Assembly (NCBI RefSeq): GCF_040358255.1
Contig: NZ_CP132938.1
Coordinates: 496,001-560,000, forward strand
DNA from: Tunturibacter gelidoferens
GTDB taxonomy: Bacteria > Acidobacteriota > Terriglobia > Terriglobales > Acidobacteriaceae
DNA length: 64,000 nt
Reading direction: 5' to 3'
Part shown: positions 28,729-39,300 of the stretch, piece after piece
Position numbering within the stretch: the stretch's first letter is position 1
Layout: the number at the start of each line of letters is the position of its first letter
Made by a program: the position numbers and the translations under genes
The notes under the pieces: model-generated
The model's input: only the letters and a program-made list of their open reading frames with translations
Databases searched by the model: none
Told to the model about the DNA's origin: nothing

Positions 28729-30336
28729 TTGATCTGGTTCCTGCGCGATATTGATCTGCTGAGTGTTTTAGCACGCGCGGCGACGCTGGCGTTCGAGGCG
28801 CTGCTGCTCGGAGGCGTTGCCTTTCTCCTGGCTGTGGTGCGCCCGGCGAGGGCGAGCGGGACCGTCGAGGATCTTTGCCGCCGCGGTATCAGAATGGCGG
28901 CACTCGCGTTTGTCGTTGGCCAACTTGCCCTGATCACCTTCTCCGGCGCCATCCTGATGAGCGGCTCTGATTTGACGTTCAAGGATGTGACGACGACCGG
29001 CTTCTTCCGTGCCGATTTTTTCGCAATCCTGTTCGCGATTGGACTCTGGAGCTGTGCGCGATTCAAAAGCAATAAGGCCACGGTTGCGCTATTTCCCTTA
29101 AGCCTGCTGTTGCTGGCGGCTACGGTCTCTACCAGCCACGCGGCAGCCCGCATCGACCATCGCGTTTTGTTGGCGATTCTCACTGCCGCCCATCATCTCG
29201 GCACAGCTGTCTGGATCGGCGCAATGGCGTATCTGTTGATCTCCCTGGGCCGCGTCGAAGACTCCAACGAAGCCCGGCAGTTGACTCAGCGTTACTCCAG
29301 GATGGCGCTGATAGGCGCGGCGACGCTTGTATTGGCCGGTGTGGGCATGGCCTGGTTTTACGTAGGATCGTGGAGCGGAATGTACACCACGGCCTACGGC
29401 ATTATGCTGGTTGCCAAGATCTTTCTTTTGCTGGCGATGATTACGCTCGGCGCCGGAAATTGGTTTTTGGTTCGGCGTCTGGCCTGCGATCCTGAGCCTT
29501 TACTGGTGCGGTTGCGCCGGGTTGTCGAGGCGGAGGTCTGTCTCGGGTTTCTCGCAGTGTTGACGGCGGCTTCGCTGACCGCACAGGCGCCCGCGATCGA
29601 TGTGAACGCTCAGGACCGGCTGACGTCCCACGAGATCTACGTCCGCTTGCATCCAGAGACGCCGCGCATGAGCAGTCCCCCCTTGACTGCGCTTGCTGCT
29701 CCGAGTTCACTTGCAGAGGCCGTGCAGGACAGTCAGTTCGTCGCAACTGTCGGGAGCGACGACATCGACAGAGCATGGTCGGAGTACAACCATCATTGGG
29801 CAGGGCTGATTGTGCTCATCGCCGGGTTGCTGGCGCTTCTCAGCCGTTATCGCACGATGCGCTGGGCCCGCTTTTGGCCGCTGACCTTTGCCGGTTTGGC
29901 AGTCTTCATCCTGCTGCGCGCTGACCCGGAGAACTGGCCTCTTGGTCCACGTCCCTTCTGGCAGAGTTTTGCCGCCCCCGACGTGCTGCAACATCGTGTC
30001 GGGGCGCTCCTGATCGTGGTCTTCGCGGCATTCGAATGCGCGGTGCAGGCAGGCAAGTTAAAAGCGCGGTGGGCCAGTTACGTCTTTCCGGCAATGTGTG
30101 CTCTCGGTGCCGCGCTGTTGTTGACACACGAACATTCGGCCAAGGACGTGAAGGAATCAATGCTTGCAGAGCTGAGCCACACCCCGGTTGCCCTGCTTGG
30201 CATTACCGCGGGTTGTAGCCGATGGCTAGACCTGCGTTTACCCAGAAGCCGCATGGCCAGCATTGCCAGTTACCTCTGGCCGGTGTGCCTGGCACTGGTC
30301 GGCATTGTTCTGCTGAATTACCGCGAACTGCCCTAA
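28729..30336 (+). CDS. copD: CopD-family copper transport membrane protein
   Basis: 535 residues from TTG 28729, with AGAGG upstream. It has about twelve hydrophobic segments. The CopD domain with HHLGTAVWIGAMAYLLISLG (conserved His and Trp-Ile-Gly) is in the first half, and a second bundle of helices with HDRV-like and EHSAKDVKESML segments follows. It probably moves copper across the inner membrane with CopC. The position after a P450 is unusual; copper need could also relate to the cytochrome/cupredoxin remnants nearby. Confidence 0.83.
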   Translation: MIWFLRDIDLLSVLARAATLAFEALLLGGVAFLLAVVRPARASGTVEDLCRRGIRMAALAFVVGQLALITFSGAILMSGSDLTFKDVTTTGFFRADFFAILFAIGLWSCARFKSNKATVALFPLSLLLLAATVSTSHAAARIDHRVLLAILTAAHHLGTAVWIGAMAYLLISLGRVEDSNEARQLTQRYSRMALIGAATLVLAGVGMAWFYVGSWSGMYTTAYGIMLVAKIFLLLAMITLGAGNWFLVRRLACDPEPLLVRLRRVVEAEVCLGFLAVLTAASLTAQAPAIDVNAQDRLTSHEIYVRLHPETPRMSSPPLTALAAPSSLAEAVQDSQFVATVGSDDIDRAWSEYNHHWAGLIVLIAGLLALLSRYRTMRWARFWPLTFAGLAVFILLRADPENWPLGPRPFWQSFAAPDVLQHRVGALLIVVFAAFECAVQAGKLKARWASYVFPAMCALGAALLLTHEHSAKDVKESMLAELSHTPVALLGITAGCSRWLDLRLPRSRMASIASYLWPVCLALVGIVLLNYRELP

Positions 30337-30384
30337 CGGTTGCACGCCGCGTCGAGGACTCTGGACCCTACCGATGGCGTGACT

Positions 30385-31638
30385 TCACTTCAAAAGAGAA
30401 GATCGAGCACTCTCACCTATGCGATCGATTACCAGCTTCGGAACGATGAGGCCTAAGCTCATCGCTAGAATGATCGTGACGGCGGTCATGCCGTCAGCGA
30501 CTGTCGCGCTTATGAGCTCAGAGGTCGTATGCGAGCCGACAGCAAGTTGCACAAGGCCGCTAGCCGTCCTGAATAGGTAGACGCCCGGTATCATCGATAC
30601 CACCGAAGCGAAGCCGATGGCCGCAAACGGCATCTGCCAGCGGCGCGAAACTGGAGTGAGAATTAGCCCCACGACAAGACATGCGGCCACGGCGCCGGTT
30701 GCGGCATTGGAACCAAATACAACAATGGACCACCACCTGATAGCGTGAGCCAGCATTCCAACGACGACTGGCCACGCCAGCATGCGTAGCGGTGTGGAGA
30801 AGAAGACGCTGTACGCGAAGACAGCGACGCCGGCCGCGATCGTATCGAGCCACAGAGGTACCTCCCGGGCGGGTGGGTCTATAGGAAAGGACGTGCCAAG
30901 AAGGGCGAGTCCAAGCAGGAGTCCTGTGGAGATCGCTAAGACCACGAGACCCGCATAGATCAAGCGGGCGGCGCCCAAATCAACGCGGCCCCTGACCAGA
31001 TCCAATGCGCCGTTAAGCACATGCGGCCCTGGCACCAGGATCATGCATGGGCAAACTGCGACAAGGCGCAGGGTCGAGCTCAACTGGTACCGAACCGCCA
31101 GCGCGCCGATAACGCCAGAGAGCAACGAGGCGAAGAATGGTTGCAGGAAAACGTTTGTGTTGTGGCGCGCTAATTTGCGACGCAAGATGGCACCGGCCCC
31201 AGCGCTCACGAATATAAGAGCTGTCGCGGATAGATGTTCGACACCGAAGATCACCGCTAGTGCAACTGCACCCGCCGCCGCGGCAAGCGTGAACAGCCAT
31301 GTAGGTGCCGGGGGGGCCTGTGAAATCGTCCTGATGGCCTCCGTTGCATCGTCGAGCGCGAGCCGGCCAGCGCTGAGATCTTCTATTGCCCGCATCGTGG
31401 ATACCACGCGATCCATGTCTACACCGGTAGGATCGGCCGCCACGGCGGTGAGAAGCCCGACGTCCCCAGCCTTCGCCTGGAGTTGCAGCTCTCCCCATCG
31501 CGCGAAGATCTTGCCGTGCTGCCCAACTATGTCGCCCACCCGGGCGGCCGCGTCCAACGTCTGTTGCGTGGATTGACCATTCACGAACAGGACTCGAGCA
31601 AAGGCGAGGACAAGATCGGAACGCTTCTCGAAGTTCAT
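30385..31638 (-). CDS. ThrE-family threonine/serine exporter
   Basis: 417 residues. A cytoplasmic N-terminal half ([20 protein letters not shown]) is followed by about ten membrane segments. The duplicated ThrE signature is present: [19 protein letters not shown] in the first membrane half and [19 protein letters not shown] in the second. This matches fused ThrE (ThrE_1 plus ThrE_2 domains), which exports threonine and serine in Corynebacterium. It is convergent with copD; the true substrate is unknown. Confidence 0.82.
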   Translation of the reverse strand: MNFEKRSDLVLAFARVLFVNGQSTQQTLDAAARVGDIVGQHGKIFARWGELQLQAKAGDVGLLTAVAADPTGVDMDRVVSTMRAIEDLSAGRLALDDATEAIRTISQAPPAPTWLFTLAAAAGAVALAVIFGVEHLSATALIFVSAGAGAILRRKLARHNTNVFLQPFFASLLSGVIGALAVRYQLSSTLRLVAVCPCMILVPGPHVLNGALDLVRGRVDLGAARLIYAGLVVLAISTGLLLGLALLGTSFPIDPPAREVPLWLDTIAAGVAVFAYSVFFSTPLRMLAWPVVVGMLAHAIRWWSIVVFGSNAATGAVAACLVVGLILTPVSRRWQMPFAAIGFASVVSMIPGVYLFRTASGLVQLAVGSHTTSELISATVADGMTAVTIILAMSLGLIVPKLVIDRIGESARSSLLK

Positions 31639-31930
31639 ACGTGCACCTCATTGCACATCATTCGAAGGTGGCAATTCGTTCTCTGATCCAGAAGCGACCC
31701 ACATTGAAAGATGAAGCCACCCCCAGCGCGAGCCGAATCGGCTCGATCCTAGTACTCGAACTCAGTGGAGGTCAGTGTTTGTTACGGGCTATGGTCGAGA
31801 CGGCAGCCTACGTAACGCTTGACCATCTTCTTATAACCATACGCGGTCGAACTCATCTTGCTTGGGTGGTGCAGGGCTTGGTTGCGCATGAGATCCGTTG
31901 TCCAGGGCGCGCAATGCGTAATCTTCGACG
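31639..31930. other. Intergenic region with no recognised feature
   Basis: 292 bases between the ThrE start and the cytochrome c stop. The open frame on the plus strand shows no domain or signal and is not supported. Confidence 0.3.
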
Positions 31931-32419
31931 CTACTTCGCCGAACCGCCGTATACGGTAGGCTCACCGAGACTGCCGGCTGGCGGAAGGTGCCGAATGTAA
32001 AGCACTATGTGCCAAATATCGTCGTCGGAAAATTCCGTGGCAGAGGCAGGCATACCGGAAGGAGAGATACCGTTCTTGATAATCCACTTAAGTTGCCCAT
32101 CCGTATAGGCCTGGACTTCGGCGCTGGAAAGCGAGGGGATAGGCGGAGAGATCGACGTGGCGAAAGGCACACCCGTGTTCTGTCCATCCAGTCCGTGGCA
32201 GACCATGCAGTACGAGGTAAAGTTTTGTTTGCCATCCTCAATATTCTCTGCGCTTGCGGCCACTGGGTTGACGTCTTTTTTACCGCCAATCGTGATGTGG
32301 TGCTTCGTCCAGTTGACGACATGGGTCTCCGCTGCGGACGGTGCGCTGACGCGGCATCCCGAAAGGCCAATCGACGAAATCGAGAGCAGACTCAGGGAAA
32401 GGAAACGAACCGATCTCAT
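31931..32419 (-). CDS. c-type cytochrome lipoprotein
   Basis: 162 residues. A lipoprotein signal (MRSVRFLSLSLLSISSIGLS then GC) places it on the outer face of a membrane. One haem site CMVCH is followed by GLDGQNTGVPFATSISPPIP and the likely axial Met in GISPSGMPAS. It is a single-haem class I cytochrome, probably carrying electrons to an oxidase. It begins five bases after the stop of a decayed CuA-type cupredoxin gene, so the two once formed an operon. Confidence 0.87.
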   Translation of the reverse strand: MRSVRFLSLSLLSISSIGLSGCRVSAPSAAETHVVNWTKHHITIGGKKDVNPVAASAENIEDGKQNFTSYCMVCHGLDGQNTGVPFATSISPPIPSLSSAEVQAYTDGQLKWIIKNGISPSGMPASATEFSDDDIWHIVLYIRHLPPAGSLGEPTVYGGSAK

Positions 32420-32423
32420 CTCA

Positions 32424-32627
32424 CTATTGAATCACATGCACCGTCATCGCCATCGTTCCGTGTCCCACCGCAGTAGACGCCACAGTTCGCCTTGAAATCG
32501 CCTGTCTGATCCGGCGTAAAGAGAACAGCGTTAAACTCGCCGGCCTTGATCTTCGCATTCAGGTTGAGCGTGTTGAACCGAGACTATGCGGGGCATCGTC
32601 AGAGGTAAGGTGAAGTTTATAGGTTTC
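32424..32627 (-). pseudogene. Decayed CuA-type cupredoxin (COX2/N2OR-like) gene fragment
   Basis: Reading the minus strand across two frame changes gives YKLHLTSDDAPHSL, then FNTLNLNAKIKAGEFNAVLF continuing TPDQTGDFKANCGVYCG, then GHGTMAMTVHVIQ and a stop. The order His, Cys-x3-Cys-x3-His-x2-Met is the CuA ligand set. The frame breaks are near 32579 and near 32474, the second fitting a loss of two bases. The N-terminus is missing, replaced by unrelated sequence and a repeat copy. It lies directly upstream of the cytochrome c gene. Confidence 0.7.
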
Positions 32628-32675
32628 CCCCCTTGTGCAGTGTAATCTCTATCAAGCTCCAAAATCGAGGTCATC

Positions 32676-32783
32676 ATGTTTCGAGTCGCTCTGGCTGCAA
32701 CGGCCATGACCGTTGCGCTGTCTCTTCCTTCTGGTCCGTTCAGGCGCAGCTTCCGCAGCCGAATGGCGGAACCTGAAAAATAA
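32676..32783 (+). pseudogene. Possible truncated signal-peptide gene start
   Basis: The ATG reads MFRVALAATAMTVALSLPS, a typical Sec signal. One frame change later it becomes SVQAQLPQPNGGT with a plausible AQ cleavage site, then stops at the edge of the dispersed repeat. It may be the 5' end of a secreted-protein gene cut off by the repeat. Evidence is limited to composition. Confidence 0.3.
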
Positions 32784-32945
32784 ATACGAAATCGATGGCG
32801 TATCTTTCGACCCCTGAAAACTGACTGCTTAAACACCACCCCCACCACGCATTCCACCACAAACACACCATCAAAACACCACGTCCAAACACCGGTTTTC
32901 GCCAAAATCCCCAGCAAAAAACACCAAATCCAGCCCAAAAAAATG
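32773..32945. repeat. Dispersed CACCA-rich intergenic repeat, copy 2
   Basis: This stretch is collinear with 3259-3420, with the same leading GAAAAATAAA, a TTAAACACC motif and a long CACCACG/CAAACACC run. It separates the cupredoxin remnant from the kynU 3' end. Confidence 0.65.
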
Positions 32946-32998
32946 AACCCGGGGGCACGGGTCGAGACCAGAGCCGACCTTGGTTTCTGAATTATTGT

Positions 32999-34201
32999 CT
33001 AGACTGCGGCACTAATAGATGCCAGGGTGGTTGCAACTTCGCGCAACGCACTATCTGACGTGAGGTAGTCGGGTGAAAGCCTAAGCCGATTGCCGCGTGC
33101 ATCGGTGGTAATACCGCTCCGTTCGAGCGTTCCTGCAAGCGATACTGCCGCAGTGTTTTCGATCGTCAGGAATCCACCGTGTGAGTCGTCCGCGCCCTCC
33201 GCTGCGATTCCAACGTCCGCTAGATATCGTTTGAGGCGACTGAGACGGTCGATGCAATACGCCCGAATTCGGGTCACCCCCAAATGAAGAGCGAACTGCT
33301 GACCAGCTCGAGCCTGATAGTAGGTCAAAATTGGAGGAGTGGATTCGAGGAATGCGTCTCCACCGTGCGCGAAGCGTGGTGGGTCAGGTCGATCGTAGAG
33401 AAAAGGTTGGTCTTTGGCGAACCATCCGATGTCGATTGGCTTCAGGCCACTGGAAAGGGCGTCCGGAGATATATAAAGAAAGGCTGCTCCAGGACCGCCA
33501 CGAAGGTATTTGTAACTTCCTCCGATCATAAAATCAGCTTTCATCCTGGCGACATCGATTGAGAAGACTCCGACAGCATGATACGCATCCACGAGGAGAC
33601 GAGCGCCCGCCTTATGGCAGTGCTCTGCAAGAAGATCAAGATCAGGCACTACCTGCCCGGTCATAAACATCACCTGAGAGATCACGACAAGATCGACGCC
33701 ATCATGGATCTTCTGCATCAGTTGTGAGAGATTGATACCACCCTCAGCCACCTCGCAGGAGACGAACTGGAGGGCGATTCTGCCGAGTGCTGCGTATTGC
33801 TTTAGGATCACGTCGATCGAGTCAAACTCTCCAGTCGTCGAGACGACGCGTGGAATACCTGGAAGCGCATTGAGAACAGTGCGTAGCCCTTGTCCTGCTG
33901 AGGTTTTTGGCACGATGCAGTGGGATCTGGAAGCGCCAATGAGTTGCGCAAGTCGGGTGCGGTGCGCGTGCTCTTCTTCAAGCCATGGGCCCCAAGCAGC
34001 TCCGAGGCTGGTTTGCCAGAGGTGAAAGCCTTCGCGAAGATCCTCTTCCGTCTGATTGAGGGGACGGCCCAACGAGTGATTCGCCAGATAAATACCCGGC
34101 GCCGCGAGCGTTTTGGAGAAGAGTGGAAAAACGTGAAGGTGGAGAGTATCTTCTGTGAGCTCACCTGGGCCTATCGCTGCGAGAGCATCTGCGAGACTCA
34201 T
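32999..34201 (-). CDS. kynU: Kynureninase
   Basis: 400 residues. It is a PLP enzyme of the aspartate-aminotransferase fold with [15 protein letters not shown] near the N-terminus, [16 protein letters not shown] (Asp that contacts the cofactor) and [17 protein letters not shown], whose Lys binds PLP. It cleaves kynurenine to anthranilate and alanine. The ATG overlaps the kynA stop by four bases, so translation is coupled. GGAGG lies about 10 bases upstream of the start. Confidence 0.9.
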   Translation of the reverse strand: MSLADALAAIGPGELTEDTLHLHVFPLFSKTLAAPGIYLANHSLGRPLNQTEEDLREGFHLWQTSLGAAWGPWLEEEHAHRTRLAQLIGASRSHCIVPKTSAGQGLRTVLNALPGIPRVVSTTGEFDSIDVILKQYAALGRIALQFVSCEVAEGGINLSQLMQKIHDGVDLVVISQVMFMTGQVVPDLDLLAEHCHKAGARLLVDAYHAVGVFSIDVARMKADFMIGGSYKYLRGGPGAAFLYISPDALSSGLKPIDIGWFAKDQPFLYDRPDPPRFAHGGDAFLESTPPILTYYQARAGQQFALHLGVTRIRAYCIDRLSRLKRYLADVGIAAEGADDSHGGFLTIENTAAVSLAGTLERSGITTDARGNRLRLSPDYLTSDSALREVATTLASISAAV

Positions 34202-35058
34202 TCCCTTGGTGCCTCCGTTCGCGAAGCCAGAAGCTCAGGAAAAAAAGTAAGCTCCAATGCTTGTCGCAAAAAGGCCACGCCCGAGGAACCGCCGGTGCCG
34301 TGCCGGAAGCCGATGATGCGCTCGACCGTTTTGAGATGACGGAAGCGCCAGAGTTGGAAGTATTCTTCCACGTCCACCAGCTTCTCGCACATCTCATACG
34401 CCACCCAATGTTGTTTTGGGTCGCGATATATATCGCGAAAGACTTCCACGAGAGCTTCATTCCTGGTGTGAGGCGTAGACCAGTCGCGGTCGCGGCATTC
34501 GTCGGGGATGCTATAGCCGTGCCGAGCAAGATATCGCAGGAACTCGTCATAAAGGCTGGGAGATTCGAGGGTGCGATTGAGATCGTTGTAGATCGCCGCA
34601 TCGTGCGCAAAGACTTTGAGGTTGTCGAGGTTTTTATTGCCAAGGAGAAATTCGAGTTTGCGATACTGGAACGACTGAAATCCCGAGGCGCTTCCAAGGA
34701 CCGATCGAAACTCCATATACTCCGACGGCGTGAGCGTTTCGAGAACAGACCACTGCTCGAAGAGTTGCATCTGGATGAGTTTTACGCGCGACAGAATTTT
34801 GAGGGTGGGTGGAAGTCTGTCACGGCGTATGTGGTCGATCGCAGCCGTAAGCTCGTGGATCACCAGCTTAATCCATAGCTCCGAAACCTGGTGCTGGATG
34901 ATAAACAACATTTCATCGTGATGTGACGGTTGAGATAGCGGTCGTTGTTGCGCAAGTAGGCCGTCAAGAGAAAGGTAGCCTGAGTAGCTTAGTCTGTCAG
35001 AAAAGTCGCTTACGATGTTTGGTTCGACCGGGCGTTGATTGGTATTTGTCATCTTCAC
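34198..35058 (-). CDS. kynA: Tryptophan 2,3-dioxygenase
   Basis: 286 residues, the normal bacterial TDO length. Landmarks are [32 protein letters not shown] (substrate and haem pocket), [17 protein letters not shown] and the C-terminal [15 protein letters not shown]. It opens the indole ring of tryptophan to N-formylkynurenine. The start may be GTG 35058 or ATG 35052; AGGTGAAG overlaps the first. It forms an operon with kynU; the formamidase kynB is not in the window. Confidence 0.95.
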   Translation of the reverse strand: MKMTNTNQRPVEPNIVSDFSDRLSYSGYLSLDGLLAQQRPLSQPSHHDEMLFIIQHQVSELWIKLVIHELTAAIDHIRRDRLPPTLKILSRVKLIQMQLFEQWSVLETLTPSEYMEFRSVLGSASGFQSFQYRKLEFLLGNKNLDNLKVFAHDAAIYNDLNRTLESPSLYDEFLRYLARHGYSIPDECRDRDWSTPHTRNEALVEVFRDIYRDPKQHWVAYEMCEKLVDVEEYFQLWRFRHLKTVERIIGFRHGTGGSSGVAFLRQALELTFFPELLASRTEAPRE

Positions 35059-35213
35059 CTACATACGAATACTAACTTCCCCGCGGAACAATTTGCGAGC
35101 GAAGGTCTTGATGACGATGGCTACGCGTCGCGTACCAGGATTATCTCCTTGGGTGCGGAGGTACCACTAGAACTGGAATTTACGTGGCGATTGCTGTTTC
35201 GGCGCCCACTGGA

Positions 35214-36293
35214 TCACTGCGAAACAGGATCTGGACCAGGCAACGGTAAATTATCGGCCGACTGCGTCTGCTGAAGAAGGCGATATCCATCTCGAGTCCG
35301 AATATGATATTTCTGCAGGTTTTTGCCAACGAGCTTTACCGTTATGGTGCGCCACCCCCGATTTGGATTGGGTTGTGGATAGTAGCTCAGAGTGTACAGA
35401 TGAGCCAGGTCATCTCGAATGGAGGCAAACGCCTGTTTCTCATCTCTCCAACTCTTCGAAAAATAGGCTTTACCACCCGTGACCTTGCTCATTCGCTCAA
35501 AGACCGCGGTAGAAACCGGCTCATCTTCGGCTTGCTGAGTACTGATCATATAAATGATTGTTCCGGTGGATTGGGCCAACTCCGCCACATCCTCGGGGGG
35601 CACCAGGCTTGCATTGTCAGGACCATTAGAAAAGACGACGATAGCTTTTTTACCGGTGAGACGGGCGGCATCCTTTACCGTCAGCAAGAGGGAGTTATAG
35701 AGTGCAGCGTCATCACCGGCAACTGTATTGCGCACGCCACGCAAGGCTTGCGTCCGGTCGGACGTAAGCGCAGATACGCGGGAAAGATCCCGACTGTAAG
35801 AATAAAGTGCTACCTTGCTAACACCTTCTAGAGACCGGATGAAATCGGCGATAGAGTCCTGCGCGAATACAAATCCCCGGTACATGTAGTTGCTGGTGTC
35901 GAAGAGAATAAAAACGTTGGCCCCTGCCGCCCATAAGTCTGGAGTTTTCACCGGATCCCCGGCAGCGGATTTCTGCACGATCGTCACCGCACCTTTGCCT
36001 GTCTCCTGCGGAAGGTGGCCGCCCGACGGAGAAACGTCAATCAATCGCCTCGGTGGTTCGTTCCCCTCCTCGAAGGTGGCGGTTTTTTCGGGAATTTTGT
36101 CCTCGGTAATCGAGAAGTCTTCTGGATTAAGACCACTAACGTAGTTCCCCTTCCCGTCAGTTACGGCGATATTCAGTTGTACAAGCACGACGCTCACGCG
36201 AATGCGCGAAGAATCATCTTGGGCAGCGCCGGAGCCACCACCGTAGAAGGGGAATGAAAGTAACCAGAGAAATAGAAAATTTCGCTTTGCCAT
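35214..36293 (-). CDS. VWFA-domain secreted protein of the acidobacterial TIGR03436 type
   Basis: 359 residues from ATG 36293, where AGGAAA overlaps the stop of the upstream gene. A signal peptide (MAKRNFLFLWLLSFPFYGG) is followed by VVLVQLNIAVTDGKGNYVSG then LNPEDFSITED, the hallmark N-domain of the acidobacterial VWFA family. The VWA domain follows with NVFILFDTSNYM (degenerate MIDAS, DTS in place of DxSxS), then a beta-rich C-terminus (GWRTITVKL). It is likely periplasmic or surface-exposed and is co-transcribed with the 1054-residue protein. Confidence 0.85.
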   Translation of the reverse strand: MAKRNFLFLWLLSFPFYGGGSGAAQDDSSRIRVSVVLVQLNIAVTDGKGNYVSGLNPEDFSITEDKIPEKTATFEEGNEPPRRLIDVSPSGGHLPQETGKGAVTIVQKSAAGDPVKTPDLWAAGANVFILFDTSNYMYRGFVFAQDSIADFIRSLEGVSKVALYSYSRDLSRVSALTSDRTQALRGVRNTVAGDDAALYNSLLLTVKDAARLTGKKAIVVFSNGPDNASLVPPEDVAELAQSTGTIIYMISTQQAEDEPVSTAVFERMSKVTGGKAYFSKSWRDEKQAFASIRDDLAHLYTLSYYPQPNPNRGWRTITVKLVGKNLQKYHIRTRDGYRLLQQTQSADNLPLPGPDPVSQ

Positions 36294-36300
36294 ACTTTTC

Positions 36301-39300
36301 CTAATGTGTGTTCGCATCGTTTCCCGCCCGCCCAGACATCGTAGAAGTGATATTGCTGCCAGGGAAACCGGCAGTTTTGCCCTGTCGAAACTCCTCTCCT
36401 GTTTCTTGAATGGCACGAAGAATTGCCGGCCAATCATCGGGCTCCGTCGCAAAGATCTTACTGATGGCACGTCGGCTCAGTTCTGGAACAAGGCTGTTTA
36501 GCGCCACAGGTGAATAACCCATCTCATCTGCGAGGCGAGCCCAATATAAGTTACTGGACTCCCATGACTCTCCAAAGAGGCGGCTGGAATAAGAGCCAAA
36601 GAAGGGGAAGGGTTTTACATTCAGCAACTGACAAGCGTTGGTTCGGGCCAGCGTCGGATGGGGCACACCGAAGTCTCTCGATAGATGCTCCCAGCTTACT
36701 TCAACTGGAAACTGTTGTTGCAGCTCCTGCAGTTGTTGACTTGCTGGTCCCCAGGAACCCTTTTCTTCGGGAAATCTACTACCATACTCGGCAGCAAGGT
36801 AAGATGTCTCGGCCGGGGTCATCCGCCGAAGCATCGCAGCCACGTCTTCGGTACGAAACAGTGACTGTTGAACTCGTTCCAATCGTTGCGACGTCAAGCG
36901 ATCGGAGAGGATTCCGATTATCCTCTCCCTGATCTGGGCATTTCCTGCAGACGCCATCAACAACTCTTCTCCAGATTTCTGATAAAGGGTGACGGCATGA
37001 AGTTCAACCGGGGTCACGCTCCACCAGCGCGGGAGGGTGGCGCTAACTAGAAGTTCCGGCACTAAATCTTTCCAGATTAGTGCTTGTATGTTTTCCGGAG
37101 AGATAAAGTCCTGCTCCGTTGTCGCTAACGCATAAGACAGATCGACTAAAGATCCAACCAGATATGCTCCGCCGCCAGCAGGTGATCCTGCGCCCAACAG
37201 CATGGGAGCGCTCCAGAGTCGATCCGGGCTCTGTATCGAAACTCCAAGAAAGTCGTGCGAGCGAACGAAGAGCGGATTATGGTGAAGCATCTGAGCCCCG
37301 GGAGGTTCATAGTACGCGTAGTTCAAACCAACCAGAGTATCGCGCAGAAAAGGCGTGAGCTGGCCACGAGCTGTTTCAAGCTGCACGTGCGAACCTTGCT
37401 CTTTAATAACCTTCGTCAAATCCGTACGCACCTGCAGTTCCGCGTGATGTGCGGTGTAGTTCGGAGGCGCCCAGCTGATCTTCTCACTGTTGGTGAAGAT
37501 AGGGCGTGGCAGGTCAAATTCGCGGAGTTCTGCCGCAAGTGGAAGCAGTGCGTCGCTCTTGCCTTTCCCTTGAGCCATCTCCTTAAGGCCATCACTGAGG
37601 GCGAATAACGTGTCAAGGGAAACGAGCCGCTGGTCTTCCAAAACCGAATTGATTCTGGCGGTTAATGCGATATGCTCGCGTAGTCCGTCTGGAGTTACCT
37701 GACGTGGGCCTGCAAGCAACTCAACGAGTTCTTCTTGAGAGGAGTCTGCCTTAGCGCCTGCCGCAAGCAGAAGTTCCTGGAGAGATTTCTGGGTACTGTC
37801 GAAGAGTTGTGTGGAGGAGGAGATCGTGGTGAATGGTTCAATCACTTTCTGCCATGACGTATTCAGTTCGCGCTCTGGAATTTGTCCTTGTCGGGCGAGG
37901 ATCTGCCAGAGCCCGACAGTCGCCTGAAAAGCTCCCAGGGCATTCCCACGCATTGTCTGGTTGGAGATTTTGTCGATTGCGTCTGTCGATTTCATGAAGC
38001 TGGTGATGCCTGCTTCGTTCAATTCTGGGAACTCAGCGAACACCAAATACCAATTGTTCAGCTCTGAAAATCGATCAGCCAGTTGACGCACTGTCTCTGC
38101 GGATAAGTGATTCCCTGGCTGGCGCACGCGGTCTAATTCACTCAACGTGAGATAAATTTGAAGCGGTCCGCTATTACTGTCTATCGAGGAAAGTGCGGTC
38201 AATGTTTCGAGCAACTGTTCTGGACGATCCCAGTTCCGGGCTCGTTTGACCCAACTGCGAACGGTTTTAGAGTCAGACTTTTGGAGAAGAATCTCTTTCC
38301 AAACGTCGAGATTTCCTGGCACGTGGGAATCGCCGTTAGACTCCCATTGAATGCGAGTAAACAGCACCAAAAGATCGGGTGCTCTCGGAAATACTCCTCT
38401 AACGGCATTGCTTCCGTTGGCGCCTTTGCGAAATACGTCGTAAAGTTGTTTGAGGCGCGGAGCTTCCGTAAGGTGCATTTGCTGCGTCCGACTGACACGC
38501 GACAAGGTGTCATAGTAGGCAGCCAGCCAGCCGCTGTCTTTCGCAAGCAAGGCGGCGATGAAGTCCCCGGACGACTCTGGACTCGCGCCAACCAGTTCCT
38601 TCCAATCCCCGGCAGCACTCTCTCCCCCGGGTACAATCACTCGCCCAGAGCGAATACATACTTGGCTTCCATAAAAATCCAGGATGCTTCCAAACGGGAG
38701 CAGTTTCCTTAGACCTGGCGAATTCCGCAATGCGAGGGTGGTTTCGTCGTCTATTTTAGCTAGGGCCCAATAAAGGCGAGCCACAGAAGCGTCGCTGAGC
38801 AGCGCGTCTATCAGGCTACCCGACCTTGACTTCGCACTTTGGCTTAGCCCCATCCAGTCGCTTTCGTGGAACAGCACTGGAACCCGAGAAGCCGGATAGG
38901 AATACGTAAACGGTATCCCCTTCTGGAGAGCTTCTTCGAGTTCAACCAGAGGAAAGCCTGAATCGATCGTAAGAAAAGCTCTCTCGGGGTTTGCCGTCTC
39001 TAAGGTAAAGTTTTTCTGACCACACCCTTCCCGCAGCCGGTAACCCAGGATCTGAACCAGCGTGCCAGCGTCGTCACAACCGGCAACCCGGATGGTGCTG
39101 CTCGCTCCTGCCAGAACTTGAAGCTCTCTCGCCTGACTAACATATCGATCAATCAAGATAAGGAATTCGGTCGGAGTGCTCTGCTGATAGCCACGAAGGT
39201 AGATGTTTCGTGCTAGTAGGGCCAACACATCGGCTTCGGAGGCCTTTTGACTAATGCCGGCCATACGGAGAAAAGATCGAAGAGGACCGGGGATGATGAC

